Assembly (NCBI GenBank): GCA_963823165.1
Contig: CAWGKV010000003.1
Location: forward strand, 124,001 to 188,000
From: Roseiarcus sp963823165
GTDB taxonomy: Bacteria > Pseudomonadota > Alphaproteobacteria > Rhizobiales > Beijerinckiaceae
Length of the DNA stretch: 64,000 nucleotides
Reading direction: 5' to 3'
Part shown: in pieces, positions 54,818-63,894 of the stretch
Numbering within the stretch: position 1 is the stretch's first letter
How the letters are laid out: each line of letters begins with the position of its first letter
Made by a program: the position numbers and the translations under genes
The notes under the pieces: generated by a model
Seen by the model: the letters and a program-made list of their open reading frames with translations, nothing else
What the model was told of the DNA's origin: nothing
Database searches by the model: none

Positions 54818-56083
54818 TCATTGCCGACCTTCCAGAAACTTCAGATCCTCAAGCCGAGCGACGGGCTTGATGCTGCCGTCCGCCTGGATCTCGGTGAGGA
54901 AAACTTGCTGCATGCCCTGGTTGTTGGTCGCGCTATAGTGCAGGGTGACCCCGCCAAGGTCGAAGGCGCCTACTTTCTTGATGGTTGCGAGCAAACCGGC
55001 GCGCGTCACTTGCTTGCCCTCCGCTTCCAACGCTTGCACCACCAGCCGCCCGACCATGTAGCCCTCCAGCGAGACAAAGCCGGGCGCCGCCCCCGGGTCG
55101 GCTGCTCTCAATACCTTCTGGTATTGGGCGACGAGAGGTATCTCGGTGTCCTTCGGGAATGGGACGACCGTTGTGATCACGACCCCCTGACCGTCTTTCC
55201 TGAGCTCTTTGGCAAGAGCGTCGGGGCCGACGAAGGAGATGTTGACGAATACCCACTCGGATCCTATCTCGCGGGCGAGCCTGACGAACTCGGCGCACGG
55301 CGCGTAGGCGCCGACCATGCCCACCGCCTGCGGGTCGGCTTTGCGGATCGCCAGCAAGGCGGTCTTCACGGCGGTCGTATTGCGCATGTAAGTGCCCTCG
55401 CCGACCAGTTTCATCCCGCGCTTGGCCAGCGCCTCGACCACGCCGGAGCGGCCGGCGCGACCGTAGGAATCGTCCTGGTACAGAATGGCGATGCGCGTCA
55501 GCCCAAGATCCTTGGTCAGATGTTCGATCCACGCCTCGGTTTCTTGATCGTAGGACGCGCGAACGTTGATCACGTTGTCGAGGGACGGATCGCGCAAGAA
55601 GGCGGCGCCGGTAAAGGGCCCGATAAAGGGCACGTGCGCTGCTGTTGCGATCGGTTGGGCGGCGTTTGAGGTCGGGGTGCCGACCTCGCCAACCAGAGCG
55701 AAGACCTTATCCTTGTTGATCAAGCGATTGGTATTCTCGATCGCCTTATCCGGCTCGTAACCGTCGTCATAGGATATGAGGTCGAGTCTGCGCCCGTCGA
55801 CCCCGCCGGCCGTGTTGGCTTCTTTGAAGGCCGCGAGAATACCTTGGCGCATTCCCAGGCCTAGAGCTGCTGTGGGTCCTTCGAAGGCGGCCGACTGGCC
55901 GAACACGATCCGATCAGCAAAGACGCCGGGCTCGGCGCGAGAGGCAGAAGGCGACATGAGGATCGCGGCTATTAGGAGGATCAACGCGGCGGCCCTGCCG
56001 CGCTGTCGGGCGATCATGGTGAACCCCCGCGCGAAGTCAGGCGACGAGAAAAGGCGCTTCCCGGCCGATCCGGTTTCGACCAT
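54818..56083 (-). CDS. ABC-type periplasmic ligand-binding protein
   Basis: A 421-residue protein of the branched-chain-amino-acid-type binding family (Peripla_BP_6). A leader lies at residues 23-50 (ARQRGRAAALILLIAAILMS, then SRAEPG). The mature part has IVFGQSAAFEGPTAALGLGM, DLISYDDGYEPDKAIENTNR, FALVGEVGTPTSNAAQPIAT and RIAILYQDDSYGRAGRSGVV, the classical two-lobe fold. No permease or ATPase gene is nearby; the next genes are the hybrid kinase and receivers. It therefore probably acts as a sensor partner for the kinase, as TorT does for TorS. The ATG at 56083 has GGAGG eight bases upstream. Confidence 0.88.
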   Translation of the reverse strand: MVETGSAGKRLFSSPDFARGFTMIARQRGRAAALILLIAAILMSPSASRAEPGVFADRIVFGQSAAFEGPTAALGLGMRQGILAAFKEANTAGGVDGRRLDLISYDDGYEPDKAIENTNRLINKDKVFALVGEVGTPTSNAAQPIATAAHVPFIGPFTGAAFLRDPSLDNVINVRASYDQETEAWIEHLTKDLGLTRIAILYQDDSYGRAGRSGVVEALAKRGMKLVGEGTYMRNTTAVKTALLAIRKADPQAVGMVGAYAPCAEFVRLAREIGSEWVFVNISFVGPDALAKELRKDGQGVVITTVVPFPKDTEIPLVAQYQKVLRAADPGAAPGFVSLEGYMVGRLVVQALEAEGKQVTRAGLLATIKKVGAFDLGGVTLHYSATNNQGMQQVFLTEIQADGSIKPVARLEDLKFLEGRQ

Positions 56084-56190
56084 TCTCCGATCCTCCCTAT
56101 TCCCAGCTAAACTGGCACGTGATCGTTCACTCAAGCGACAATTGGGCGAGAGACGACGCGAGTTTGGTGTCGGTTTGGCAGTCGCCAACG

Positions 56191-57231
56191 TCATCGCCGC
56201 AGCCCGGTGCACTCGATCACCTCGATCTTTCCCTTGCCCTTTAGGTCGACAAAACCGAGCGAACGGCCCTGCGCCTGATTGCGCAGATGGAGCCAGGCAC
56301 GGCCGCTGAGACTGACGCTGCCCGGCCGGCCGTATTCCTCGATCCGCGCCGCAGTGTTCACCGTGTCGCCCCACACGTCGAACTGGAACTGCGTTTTGCC
56401 CATAATGCCAGCCACGACCGGCCCGTTATCGATGCCGATCCGCACCGCCCAACCAGGGCAAACCAGCTGCGTCGCCGCGACCATGTCGAGCGCGCAGGCG
56501 ACGGCGGCAAGCACCGGCTCGTCGAGGGGCGACAGCAGGTTCGCCGTCGCCATGAAGGCGTCGCCCACCGTCTTGATCTTGTCGAGCCCGTGCTTTGCCG
56601 CGATCTCCTCGAAGCGGTCGGTCAGCATCTCAAGCTCGGCGAATACCGTTTCGGGCGTGCTTTTTTCGGAGTAGGCAGTGAAACCGACGACGTCGCAGAA
56701 CAGTACCGCCACCTCATCGTATCGTTGCGGCGCGAGCCGGCCGCCACGCTTCAGCGCCCGGACGATCGATCGCGGCAGGACGGTTGCGAGGAGTTCGTCG
56801 GCGCGCCGCCTCTCCCCTTCGATACGTTTGAGATAGGCGGCTTCCAGCGCCCGGTGGCGCGACTTTTCGATGCAATTGTCCACTCGCGCCTTCAACAGCA
56901 CCGGATCGAACGGCTTGGTCAGATAGTCGGCGGCGCCGAGCTCGATGCAGCGCACCACGCTGCTGATGTCCTCGACGGCCGAGATCATCACCACCGGAAT
57001 GTCGCGCAGCGCCGTATCGGCGCGCATTTCTGCAAGCACGCCGTAGCCGTCGAGCTCCGGCATCATAATGTCGAGGAGAACCAGATCGATTAGCCCCGAC
57101 CGCATCTTTTCGAGTGCGTCGCGGCCGTCCTCAGCAGTGACGAGATTGGAATAGCCGCAGGTTTCCAGCCGCAGCGACAATGTAAAGCGGTTGTCGTCGT
57201 TGTCGTCAACAACCAAAATAGACGGATCCAT
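56191..57231 (-). CDS. Response regulator-adenylate cyclase
   Basis: A 346-residue two-domain protein. Receiver: ILVVDDNDDNRFTLSLRLET, LVLLDIMMPELDGYGVLAEM (phospho-acceptor Asp), DYLTKPFDP (Lys). A coiled linker follows (EAAYLKRIEGERRRADELLA), then a class III cyclase with VAVLFCDVVGFTAYSEKSTP (metal Asp), DKIKTVGDAFMAT (second metal), QFDVWGDTVNTAARIEEYGR (Asp for adenine, Asn and Arg). All catalytic positions are intact. It should make cAMP under control of phosphorylation. It starts the putative operon: the binding-protein gene follows after 107 bases. Confidence 0.92.
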   Translation of the reverse strand: MDPSILVVDDNDDNRFTLSLRLETCGYSNLVTAEDGRDALEKMRSGLIDLVLLDIMMPELDGYGVLAEMRADTALRDIPVVMISAVEDISSVVRCIELGAADYLTKPFDPVLLKARVDNCIEKSRHRALEAAYLKRIEGERRRADELLATVLPRSIVRALKRGGRLAPQRYDEVAVLFCDVVGFTAYSEKSTPETVFAELEMLTDRFEEIAAKHGLDKIKTVGDAFMATANLLSPLDEPVLAAVACALDMVAATQLVCPGWAVRIGIDNGPVVAGIMGKTQFQFDVWGDTVNTAARIEEYGRPGSVSLSGRAWLHLRNQAQGRSLGFVDLKGKGKIEVIECTGLRR

Positions 57232-57332
57232 CGTCCTCTCCCCCGCCGCTTCAGCAGCGGGAACCTATTTTCCCGGCAACAGGGAATTGATCGCAGGGGC
57301 CAGGGAAGCCGGTCGAAAGGCGTTTAGACCGC

Positions 57333-57854
57333 CTACTTCATATAGCCTGCGTAGGATATCCCGATGATTTTTTTCGATGAATCTCGAATGGGCTCGTATC
57401 CCGTCATGTAAGGCTTACCGAGAATTTCGACTTCTCCATAGAAAGCTTCGCCTTTGCGGATTGCGTCGATCACCTTTCCTTTTGGATCAAGAATCGTTCC
57501 GATCGCGCGTGAACCGTCGTCTTTCTTCACGTTCGTAGCGACGCGGACAAACTCGTCGCCGCTTTTTACGAAGACTGTGGCTGTCCCGCCCGCTTGTTTG
57601 ACAACGTCATCAACAAGGGAAAAATTGTTGTTCAATTTGGTAGAGCCAAAATAAATGGCCGGCTCCTCTTTTCCGGCGACGGTATCCATCCCTTCGATCT
57701 TTGGCGGACCCAATTTATCCTCTCCCGACTTCAAGAGCTCCATAGCCGTTTTCACTTTCTGATCCTGGGCGACGCTAAGACTCGACATGAACAGACCCAC
57801 AACCACAAAGGCTGCGGCGCCAAGAATTCCGACAACATGTTGTTTGAAGAGCAT
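57333..57854 (-). CDS. Secreted Cache-domain protein
   Basis: A 173-residue exported protein. The signal peptide is residues 1-29 (GILGAAAFVVVGLFMSSLSV, then AQ). The mature part is a single Cache domain: VDDVVKQAGGTATVFVKSGD, FVRVATNVKKDDGSRAIGTI, KGEAFYGEVEILGKPYMTGY, ending in GISYAGYMK. Such isolated Cache proteins are thought to bind small ligands in the periplasm. It lies 101 bases upstream of the cyclase gene in the same orientation; a shared role in sensing is plausible but inferred from position. GC content and codon use are lower than in its neighbours. Confidence 0.82.
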   Translation of the reverse strand: MLFKQHVVGILGAAAFVVVGLFMSSLSVAQDQKVKTAMELLKSGEDKLGPPKIEGMDTVAGKEEPAIYFGSTKLNNNFSLVDDVVKQAGGTATVFVKSGDEFVRVATNVKKDDGSRAIGTILDPKGKVIDAIRKGEAFYGEVEILGKPYMTGYEPIRDSSKKIIGISYAGYMK

Positions 57855-58374
57855 GAGGTTCCTCCCTTAGCCACCGTTGGAAAATAACTGAGCCATTTTT
57901 GGCGCAGTCGCCTTCATTTAACTCGTAGTTCCGTCCCAGACTGATTTAGTTATTCATCAGCGACGCCTTAGCTGGCTAGCTAAGCTAGCAACTGTCGGCG
58001 CCCAGTCAGGCCATCCGCAAGCCGACTGACACGGAATCAACTGGGCGCGCTCGACGTCGGCAAAGCACTGACAATTCTGCTTCACAATCGCCGGCGCATA
58101 ATGGGCAAATTGTGATGGTTCTTTGCTGTTGTCAAGCCGCTCGCCGAGCCGTCCGCGCAACGACCGGTGTTTGCGCATTTCGGCCGTCCATCGGTAGGAC
58201 TTTGGACGGGAGCAACGGTCGGGAACAGAAGTTCAATGAGCCGCCGGTCGCAAAGGCGTCACAGAAAAAGCAAACTGGACCGCCAATGGCGGCGCCGTCG
58301 CTTCGAAAGCGATATTTTCCACACCCGGCCCGATTCGGCCGCTGAGCTGGGGCAAGGGCAAAAGGACGGACGTG
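57855..58374. other. Spacer between the Cache gene and lolA
   Basis: About 520 bases, AT-richer than the surroundings. It has a perfect small inverted repeat GCTAGC-TAA-GCTAGC at 57975-57989. A minus-strand frame at 57957-58178 encodes a Cys-bearing tail (KQNCQCFADVERAQLIPCQS), but has no start signal or known domain. It presumably carries the promoters of both divergent neighbours. Confidence 0.4.
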
Positions 58375-59074
58375 ATGACGAAACGAAGTCGGTGGCTGGC
58401 GCTCGGGCTCTGGTTTGCGTTCGGAGCCGCCGCCTACGCCGAGAACGCGCCGGTCGAGGCGCAGAAGCCGCTCCCGCCGGCGAAAGCGGCGAAGGCGGCG
58501 AAGAGCGGCCCGGCCGCCAACCTTTCGGCGACCGACGCGGTCCAGCGCGCCGACGCCTGGCTTGACGCGGCGCGCGTGATGACCGCCGACTTCGTCCAGA
58601 TCGGGCCTGACGGCAAGCGCTCGGAGGGGCAGCTCACGGTCGAGCGTCCGGGCCGCATGCTGTTCAAATACGCTGAGCCCGCCCGGTTCGAGATCGTCGC
58701 CGATGGGCGCAGCGTCGCCGTCATCGACCACAAGCTCAACACCCAGGACGAATATTTCATCGCCCAGACGCCGCTGAAATTCCTGCTCGTCCGACCACAT
58801 CGACATCGCCAAGGACACCAAGGTGCTCAGCGTCGCCCAGGACGAGAGCGCGGTGACGATCGAGATCGAGGACAAGGCGACCTTCGGCGGAACCGCCCAT
58901 CTCGAGCTCATCTTCGATCCCGCCACATTCGCGCTGAAACAATGGACGGTGATCGACGCGCAGGGTTTTCAGACGGTCGTGACCCTGTTCGGCGTCGACC
59001 TCAAGACGAAGCCCGACCCGGCTATTTTCCACATCGACGAAACCTTGCCGAGAGCGCTTGGGCGAGGGCGGTGA
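58375..59074 (+). pseudogene. lolA: Outer-membrane lipoprotein carrier LolA, frameshifted
   Basis: A LolA-family sequence split over two frames. The first 138 residues carry a signal peptide (RWLALGLWFAFGAAAYAENA) and the LolA core (WLDAARVMTADFVQIGPDGK, RPGRMLFKYAEPARFEIVAD). The second frame continues with SDHIDIAKDTKVLSVAQDES, FGGTAHLELIFDPATFALKQ, then QGFQTVVTLFGVDLKTKPDP. One extra base, a G near 58789 (CTGCTC-G-TCCGAC), explains the break. LolA moves lipoproteins across the periplasm and is usually essential, so a sequencing error is a likely alternative to real loss. The ATG at 58375 has AAGGA upstream. Confidence 0.85.
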
Positions 59075-59185
59075 ACCAGGGTCGCCGATCAGGCGACGCA
59101 AACGGGCGTCTGACCCAACTATAGGCCGGCGCGCCGGTGCGTGGGGGAATCGTTTGAAGCGCCGAACTTGAGCGCGGGGGTCGCG

Positions 59186-59446
59186 TCACTGCGGAGGGCA
59201 ATTGGCGCAACCGGTGGGGTGGCTGAGACCGCCCATCGGGTTTCCCGCGTAGCCTGGGATATAGGCGGAGTAGCCTGACGGATACGCGTAGTACCCGGGT
59301 TGGCTCGGGTAAGGCTCTGAATGACGTTGGGCCTGCTCGGCCTTCGCATGAGGATGGCGGACGAGCGCGTATGCCGACGTCGGCGCCGCGCATAAGAGGG
59401 CGCAAACCGCCGCCGTCGACAGGATTGATGTCAAGCCATATTTCAT
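59186..59446 (-). CDS. Small secreted Tyr/Pro/Gly-rich protein
   Basis: An 86-residue exported protein. The signal peptide (GLTSILSTAAVCALLCAAPT, then SAYA) leads to a low-complexity mature part: RHPHAKAEQAQRHSEPYPSQ and the Tyr-Pro-Ser-Gly-rich GYYAYPSGYSAYIPGYAG, ending GCANCPPQ. I do not know a function; such short proteins are common in Rhizobiales. The ATG at 59446 has GGAG ten bases upstream. Confidence 0.6.
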   Translation of the reverse strand: MKYGLTSILSTAAVCALLCAAPTSAYALVRHPHAKAEQAQRHSEPYPSQPGYYAYPSGYSAYIPGYAGNPMGGLSHPTGCANCPPQ

Positions 59447-59706
59447 TTTTGAAGCTCCAACAGAATGTCCCGTGAAACCCTGGCGGGCTCGATATACGGG
59501 CGACGCTCGCGGGCAGCGCCGATGTGGAAAAGGATGCTCTTTTCGCCTGATCCGAGCGGAAGCGCGTCCGACCCCGGGAGATATGGGTCGCTGGCGGATC
59601 GTCGCAACAAATACGATAGTATGACGATCCCAGACCAGCAGTTCGGCGAATGCGCGAGGCGTGCCGCGGGGCTTCGTCGATCCCGCGCCGTTCAGCGGAG
59701 GAACCC

Positions 59707-61059
59707 ATGAAGCGATCCACCCTCGTTGAGCTTTCGCTGCGTCTCTCCCGCCGGGAGACGACAAGTCGCGCATTGGTCGAGGAGTGTTTGGAGCGAATCG
59801 CCGATCCGACAGGCGAAGGTCCACGGGCGTTTCTGACGGTGTACGCCGACCGCGGCCGAGCCGAAGCCGACGCCATCGACGCGGCGCGGGCGAAGGGAGA
59901 CGCCTTGCCTCGCTTCGCCGGCATTCCGCTTGCGATCAAGGATCTCTTCGACGTGGCGGGCGAGCCCACCCGCGCCGGCTCGCGCGCTTTCGCCAACGCC
60001 CCGCCGCCGGCCGCCGATGCGGAGGCGGTCGCCCGCATGCGAGACGCCGGCTTCGTCATCGTCGGCAAGACCAACATGACGGAGTTCGCCTATTCCGGGC
60101 TCGGCGTGAACCCGCACTTCGGAACGCCACTGAGCCCCTGGGATCGGGAGCGGGGACACATTCCCGGCGGTTCCACCTCCGGCGGCGCGGTCGCCGTCGC
60201 CGACGGGATGGTTCCGGCGGCGCTCGGCACCGATACCGGCGGCTCGTGCCGCATCCCTGCGGCCTTCTGCGGGATCGTCGGCTTCAAGCCTACCCAAAGG
60301 CGGGTCCCGCTGACGGGCGTCTTTCCGCTTGCCCCGAGCCTCAATTCCGTCGGGCCGCTGGCGGCGAGCGCATCGTGTTGCGCCGCGCTCGACAGCCTGT
60401 TGAGCGGCGGAGAGGGCGCGGACGAGGCGCCCGCGCCGCTCGCCGCGCTCACCATCGGGGTCCTCCAAGGCTACGTCGACGAAGGGCTCGACCCCGCCGT
60501 CGCGACGGCTTTCGCCGCGGCCCTCAGCCGTCTCGCCGCGGCCGGCGCGCGGCTCGAGTCGATCTCCATTCCCGAGCTCGCCGAACTTCCTGACGCCAAC
60601 CGCAACGGCACGATCGTCGAATTCGAGTCCTACGCCGTCCACCGCGCCAACCTCGCGACCAAGAGGGCGCACTACGACCCCTGGGTTCTCGGCAGGCTGG
60701 AGGCGGGCGCTGGCAAGAGCGCGGCGGATTACATCGACCTCATGGGCCATCGCGCGCGTATCCGGTCGGCGGTCGAGGCGCGAGCGAGCGGCTTCGACGC
60801 CCTGGCCATGCCGACCGTGCCGATCGCGCCGCCGGCGCTCTCGGAGCTCGACGACGTCCCGGCCTCGCGCGCTCTCAACAGTCTCATTCTGCGCAACACT
60901 TCCATCGCCAACTTTCTCGACCGCCCCGCCATCTCCATGCCCTGCCACGCGCCCGGCGACCCGCCGGCCGGTTTCATGCTGATGGGCGCGCCCGGTCTCG
61001 ACCGGCGCCTTCTCGCCATGGCGCAGAGCGCAGAGCGAGCTGTAAGGGGCCGAATGTGA
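59707..61059 (+). CDS. Amidase (amidase signature family)
   Basis: A 450-residue amidase. The Ser-cisSer-Lys triad is visible: Lys78 in PLAIKDLFDV, the cis-Ser in IPGGSTSGGAVAVADG (about 156-158) and Ser180 in LGTDTGGSCRIPAAFCGIVG. It resembles AtzF/GatA-type hydrolases and should cleave an amide, but its substrate is not evident; GatA itself would be longer and clustered with gatC or gatB, which are not here. The ATG at 59707 has GGAGGA upstream at short spacing. An upstream in-frame start adds a non-homologous stretch. Confidence 0.88.
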   Translation: MKRSTLVELSLRLSRRETTSRALVEECLERIADPTGEGPRAFLTVYADRGRAEADAIDAARAKGDALPRFAGIPLAIKDLFDVAGEPTRAGSRAFANAPPPAADAEAVARMRDAGFVIVGKTNMTEFAYSGLGVNPHFGTPLSPWDRERGHIPGGSTSGGAVAVADGMVPAALGTDTGGSCRIPAAFCGIVGFKPTQRRVPLTGVFPLAPSLNSVGPLAASASCCAALDSLLSGGEGADEAPAPLAALTIGVLQGYVDEGLDPAVATAFAAALSRLAAAGARLESISIPELAELPDANRNGTIVEFESYAVHRANLATKRAHYDPWVLGRLEAGAGKSAADYIDLMGHRARIRSAVEARASGFDALAMPTVPIAPPALSELDDVPASRALNSLILRNTSIANFLDRPAISMPCHAPGDPPAGFMLMGAPGLDRRLLAMAQSAERAVRGRM

Positions 61060-61108
61060 CGGCGCGCGGCCCGGCGCCTGTCTTTGCGCGCAAGCTGGCC
61101 ACAAACTT

Positions 61109-61663
61109 CTACCGGCGGTCGGCCCTGTGCCGCTCGAACACTTCACGGCCTTCGCCGTCCAGAATGCGCAACGCGATCGTCGCCGGCGGCCACTGGAGAT
61201 TTGCGGCTTCGACGATTGCGGACGACACGTCCAGGACCTGAATTTCGACTTCTTTCAAAATTGACGTTCGGTGATCGGACGACGCACCGACAAATTGGAT
61301 CCTGAATAACTGCGGCCGGCCCGGGAGGACGCCTTTGGGTTCGTCTTGCTCGCGGCTTTTCGACCGAGGTCGACGCTGGCGGGGCGGAGGCGCCCCGGGA
61401 CCGTGGATCCTCGCCGGCTGGGGATCAGAAGCGTCCGGGCCGACCTGGGAGCCCAGCTTGCGGGCGACCGCCAATGCGACGCGTCTCCAGTCCTCCGCGA
61501 TCGCGTCGGAGCTGGCCTCCTGCTCCCTTTTGCGCGCCTCGGAATAGGCGGCGGCGCCGAAATCGCGAACGAGCGCCTCCGCCTCGGCGGCGACGCTTCC
61601 GATCCTGGCGCGCCGGCGCACCGCAAAAAGCCTCGAAATCGAAAAGCGGAACCCCTTGCTCAT
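61109..61663 (-). CDS. Hypothetical protein
   Basis: A 184-residue soluble, charged protein with a basic N-terminus (KGFRFSISRLFAVRRRARIG) and a hydrophobic C-terminal strand region (SILKEVEIQVLDVSSAIVEA, then ALRILDGEGREVFERHR) that recalls the C-terminal end of small stress-related DUFs in Rhizobiales. The middle is Pro/Arg/Gln-rich. I do not recognise the family. The start is uncertain: an ATG at 61663, or ATG codons further upstream such as 61738, are all open. Confidence 0.5.
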   Translation of the reverse strand: MSKGFRFSISRLFAVRRRARIGSVAAEAEALVRDFGAAAYSEARKREQEASSDAIAEDWRRVALAVARKLGSQVGPDASDPQPARIHGPGAPPPRQRRPRSKSREQDEPKGVLPGRPQLFRIQFVGASSDHRTSILKEVEIQVLDVSSAIVEAANLQWPPATIALRILDGEGREVFERHRADRR

Positions 61664-61811
61664 TGTCGCCCGTCGTGCAACTGCGGTTGCAACCACGCCT
61701 TTCCGGCCGCCGCCGCAGGTAAGCACGTAATCCTGCATTGTACAATCCCATTGGTTGTATAAGGATAACGCTTTGGCGGAGGTTCCCGTCTTCTCGACCG
61801 AGTCCGAGCGA

Positions 61812-62462
61812 TCAGCCGAGCGCCCGGTCCTCTCTTTCGCCCTTGGCGACAATCCGTAGCGCCTCGTCCGGCAGGGGCCGCTGCAGAGCGAGCGCGTCCG
61901 CCGTCTCGCCCGACAGCCACAGGTCGACCTCCTCCGGCGTCGTCAGGATGACCGGCATGGCCTGGGGATGAACCGGCGCCACGATGGCGTTGGCTTCCGT
62001 CGTCAGAAACCCGAACAGTTCGTGGCCGCCCTCGATCGGGGCGCTTTTCGGCCCGCGGAGGCCCTTCCAAGGCGTCCACAGGCCGGCGAAGGCGAAGAGC
62101 GGCCGGTCCGGTCCGAGCGCAAACCAGGTCGGCGTCTTCTTCGGCTTCGTGTCGGCATATTCGCAGAACGAAGTCGCCGGCGCGATGCAGCGGCTGTCCC
62201 GACCGAGCCAACGCCGCCAGTGCGGGCTCTGCACGTTGCGGATATTGGTCACCGGCTGGCCGCCGTGCTGCGGCGCTCCGGGCATCCCCCAGCGCGCCAT
62301 GACGAGCTCGCGCTGGCCGTCCGCGGCGACGCGGACGATCGGCGCGAGTTGGTCGGGAAAGATCGCCGGAAGCGGCGGCAGGTTGCCGGCGCGATCGCGG
62401 CCCACGCGAAAAAGGTCGCGGATCGCCGACTGACCCTTGGTGACGCTATAGAGGTTGCACAT
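61812..62462 (-). CDS. SRAP-domain protein (YedK/HMCES)
   Basis: A 216-residue SOS-response-associated peptidase. Cys2 directly follows the start Met (MCNLYS), the conserved Asn and Glu are in NIRNVQSPHWRRWLGRDSR and SFCEYADT, and the active-site His in VHPQAMPVIL. SRAP proteins form thiazolidine crosslinks with abasic sites in single-stranded DNA and so protect replication. The start at 62462 is fixed by the catalytic Cys2. It is divergent from the ChaC gene, 48 bases away. Confidence 0.92.
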   Translation of the reverse strand: MCNLYSVTKGQSAIRDLFRVGRDRAGNLPPLPAIFPDQLAPIVRVAADGQRELVMARWGMPGAPQHGGQPVTNIRNVQSPHWRRWLGRDSRCIAPATSFCEYADTKPKKTPTWFALGPDRPLFAFAGLWTPWKGLRGPKSAPIEGGHELFGFLTTEANAIVAPVHPQAMPVILTTPEEVDLWLSGETADALALQRPLPDEALRIVAKGEREDRALG

Positions 62463-62510
62463 GCGCTGCGAACTATGCAGCAACGGGCGCGGACGACAAA
62501 GAGGGAGCAC

Positions 62511-63098
62511 ATGACGTTCCGCGCGCAAGCGGCGCGAGCCGGCTTCGTGGCTGCTTCAGGGGCAGCCGAGGCTGCGCCCGGCGATCTGTGGGTCTTCGGC
62601 TACGGCTCGCTGATGTGGCGGCCGGGCTTCGTCTATGCTCTTCGCTGCAAGGGGATGCTGAGGGGGTGGCGCAGGAGCCTGTGCGTCTATTCGCATGTCT
62701 ATCGGGGAACCCCCGAGAGGCCAGGCCTTGTGCTCGGGCTCGACCTCGGCGGCGTCTGCCACGGCGTCACCTTCCAGGTAGAAGCGGCGCTGCGCGAGCC
62801 GACGATCCGCTACCTGCGCGAACGGGAGCAAGTGACCGCGGTCTATGTCGAGCGCATGGTCCCGATCGAACTCGAGAGCGGCGAGCGGGTGAGCGCTTTG
62901 ACCTATGTCGCCGACCGGCTGCATCCGCAATATGCCGGGCGCCTCACGCGGCAGGCGATGCTCGAAAGGGTGCGCAACGGGAGCGGCGCGTCGGGCGACA
63001 ATGCGGCCTACGTGATCGAGACCCACGATCACCTGCTCGCGATCGGCGTGCGAGACCGCGACCTCGAGTGGCTCACCGCCCGGCTGCGGAGCACGTAG
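62511..63098 (+). CDS. chaC: Gamma-glutamylcyclotransferase, ChaC family
   Basis: A 195-residue protein. WVFGYGSLMWRPGF is the ChaC phosphate-like pocket, followed by RSLCVYSHVYRGTPERPGLV, a GVCHGVTFQVE strand and TAVYVERMVPIELESGERVS. ChaC enzymes cleave glutathione into 5-oxoproline and Cys-Gly. The ATG at 62511 has GGGAG seven bases upstream. The short divergent region with the SRAP gene must hold both promoters. Confidence 0.88.
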   Translation: MTFRAQAARAGFVAASGAAEAAPGDLWVFGYGSLMWRPGFVYALRCKGMLRGWRRSLCVYSHVYRGTPERPGLVLGLDLGGVCHGVTFQVEAALREPTIRYLREREQVTAVYVERMVPIELESGERVSALTYVADRLHPQYAGRLTRQAMLERVRNGSGASGDNAAYVIETHDHLLAIGVRDRDLEWLTARLRST

Positions 63099-63164
63099 CA
63101 CAGGAATCTTTCGTGCTTATGCCACAGCCTTGTTGGCAATCTTTGCCGTTAATAGCACGAAATA

Positions 63165-63536
63165 TTACGAGGGCTCTGAGCCTCGGGTTCGTGTCGCCCG
63201 GATGACGGCGGCGCCGGGGCGAAGCGGTTTCGCCGAGGCCCGGCGCCACGCCATCTCAAGGGCAAACTCAAGCTCCGCTTCGCTCAGCGCCCCGAGGATC
63301 GCGCGGGTCCAGCCCCGCCGACCCCAGGCGTTGTCGAGCGCCGCGAAGGCGTCCGGAGCGACCGCGCATTTGAGCGCCTGCTCGTCGGGCGCGAACTTGA
63401 TGTTGGCGGTCAGCTCGTCGGGCGCGAGCGTGGCGAATGTGACCCGAGCCTTGAACGCGCGGCGATCGAAATGCGAATATTCGCCCGTCCCGTCGAACGA
63501 GAGCGCGATACGGCGGAAGTCGGCGGCGTCGACCAT
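63165..63536 (-). CDS. MmcQ/YjbR family protein
   Basis: A 123-residue protein of the MmcQ/YjbR family (a small DNA-binding-like fold). Signature pieces: HFDRRAFKARVTFATLAPDE, ANIKFAPDEQALKCAVAP, NAWGRRGWTRAIL, and an ELEFALEMAWRRA helix. Its biological role is unknown. It overlaps no gene and is followed by another small gene after 15 bases on the same strand. Confidence 0.82.
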   Translation of the reverse strand: MVDAADFRRIALSFDGTGEYSHFDRRAFKARVTFATLAPDELTANIKFAPDEQALKCAVAPDAFAALDNAWGRRGWTRAILGALSEAELEFALEMAWRRASAKPLRPGAAVIRATRTRGSEPS

Positions 63537-63551
63537 GGGCGCGTCGTAGCC

Positions 63552-63749
63552 TCAGTCCGTGGGCGTCTGCTTCGGCTGCGCGGCCAGCGCCCGGGCTATC
63601 CGCGCCTGCAGGAGCTCCAGCGCATGAACCCGCATCGAAATGGCGACGTTCGGACGATCGTCGATCGCCGTCAGGAATGACAAGACGGCGACGTCGCCTT
63701 CGATCAGGACGTCGGCGCTTCGCGCGTGGAGTGTCTCCTGCGGCTCCAT
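63552..63749 (-). CDS. Small hypothetical protein
   Basis: A 65-residue soluble protein, DVLIEGDVAVLSFLTAIDDR and PNVAISMRVHALELLQARIA then RALAAQPKQTPTD. It has no signal peptide. The ATG at 63749 has AAGGAG eight bases upstream, which supports a real gene. I do not recognise the family; it sits 15 bases before the MmcQ gene on the same strand, so a shared transcript is likely. Confidence 0.55.
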   Translation of the reverse strand: MEPQETLHARSADVLIEGDVAVLSFLTAIDDRPNVAISMRVHALELLQARIARALAAQPKQTPTD

Positions 63750-63894
63750 GCCCAACTCCTTCCTGGCTGACGCATTCGATGATCGCAAGTTGAAGCTTAA
63801 ATTCAACGATGACAAAAATGTGATTGGAGCCAAGAAGGTTCCAGTCCGAAGATTTTACCTGCCTTCCGGCAAGACCTCGCCGTCCATCTTTCCG

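Noticed and set aside
51553..57231. Reading the binding protein as part of an ABC importer
   Set aside because: No permease or ATPase gene is present in the locus, and the flanking genes are all signal-transduction genes.
57957..58178. Cys-containing minus-strand frame near the Cache gene
   Set aside because: No start signal, no signal peptide, no recognised family; kept only as a remark.
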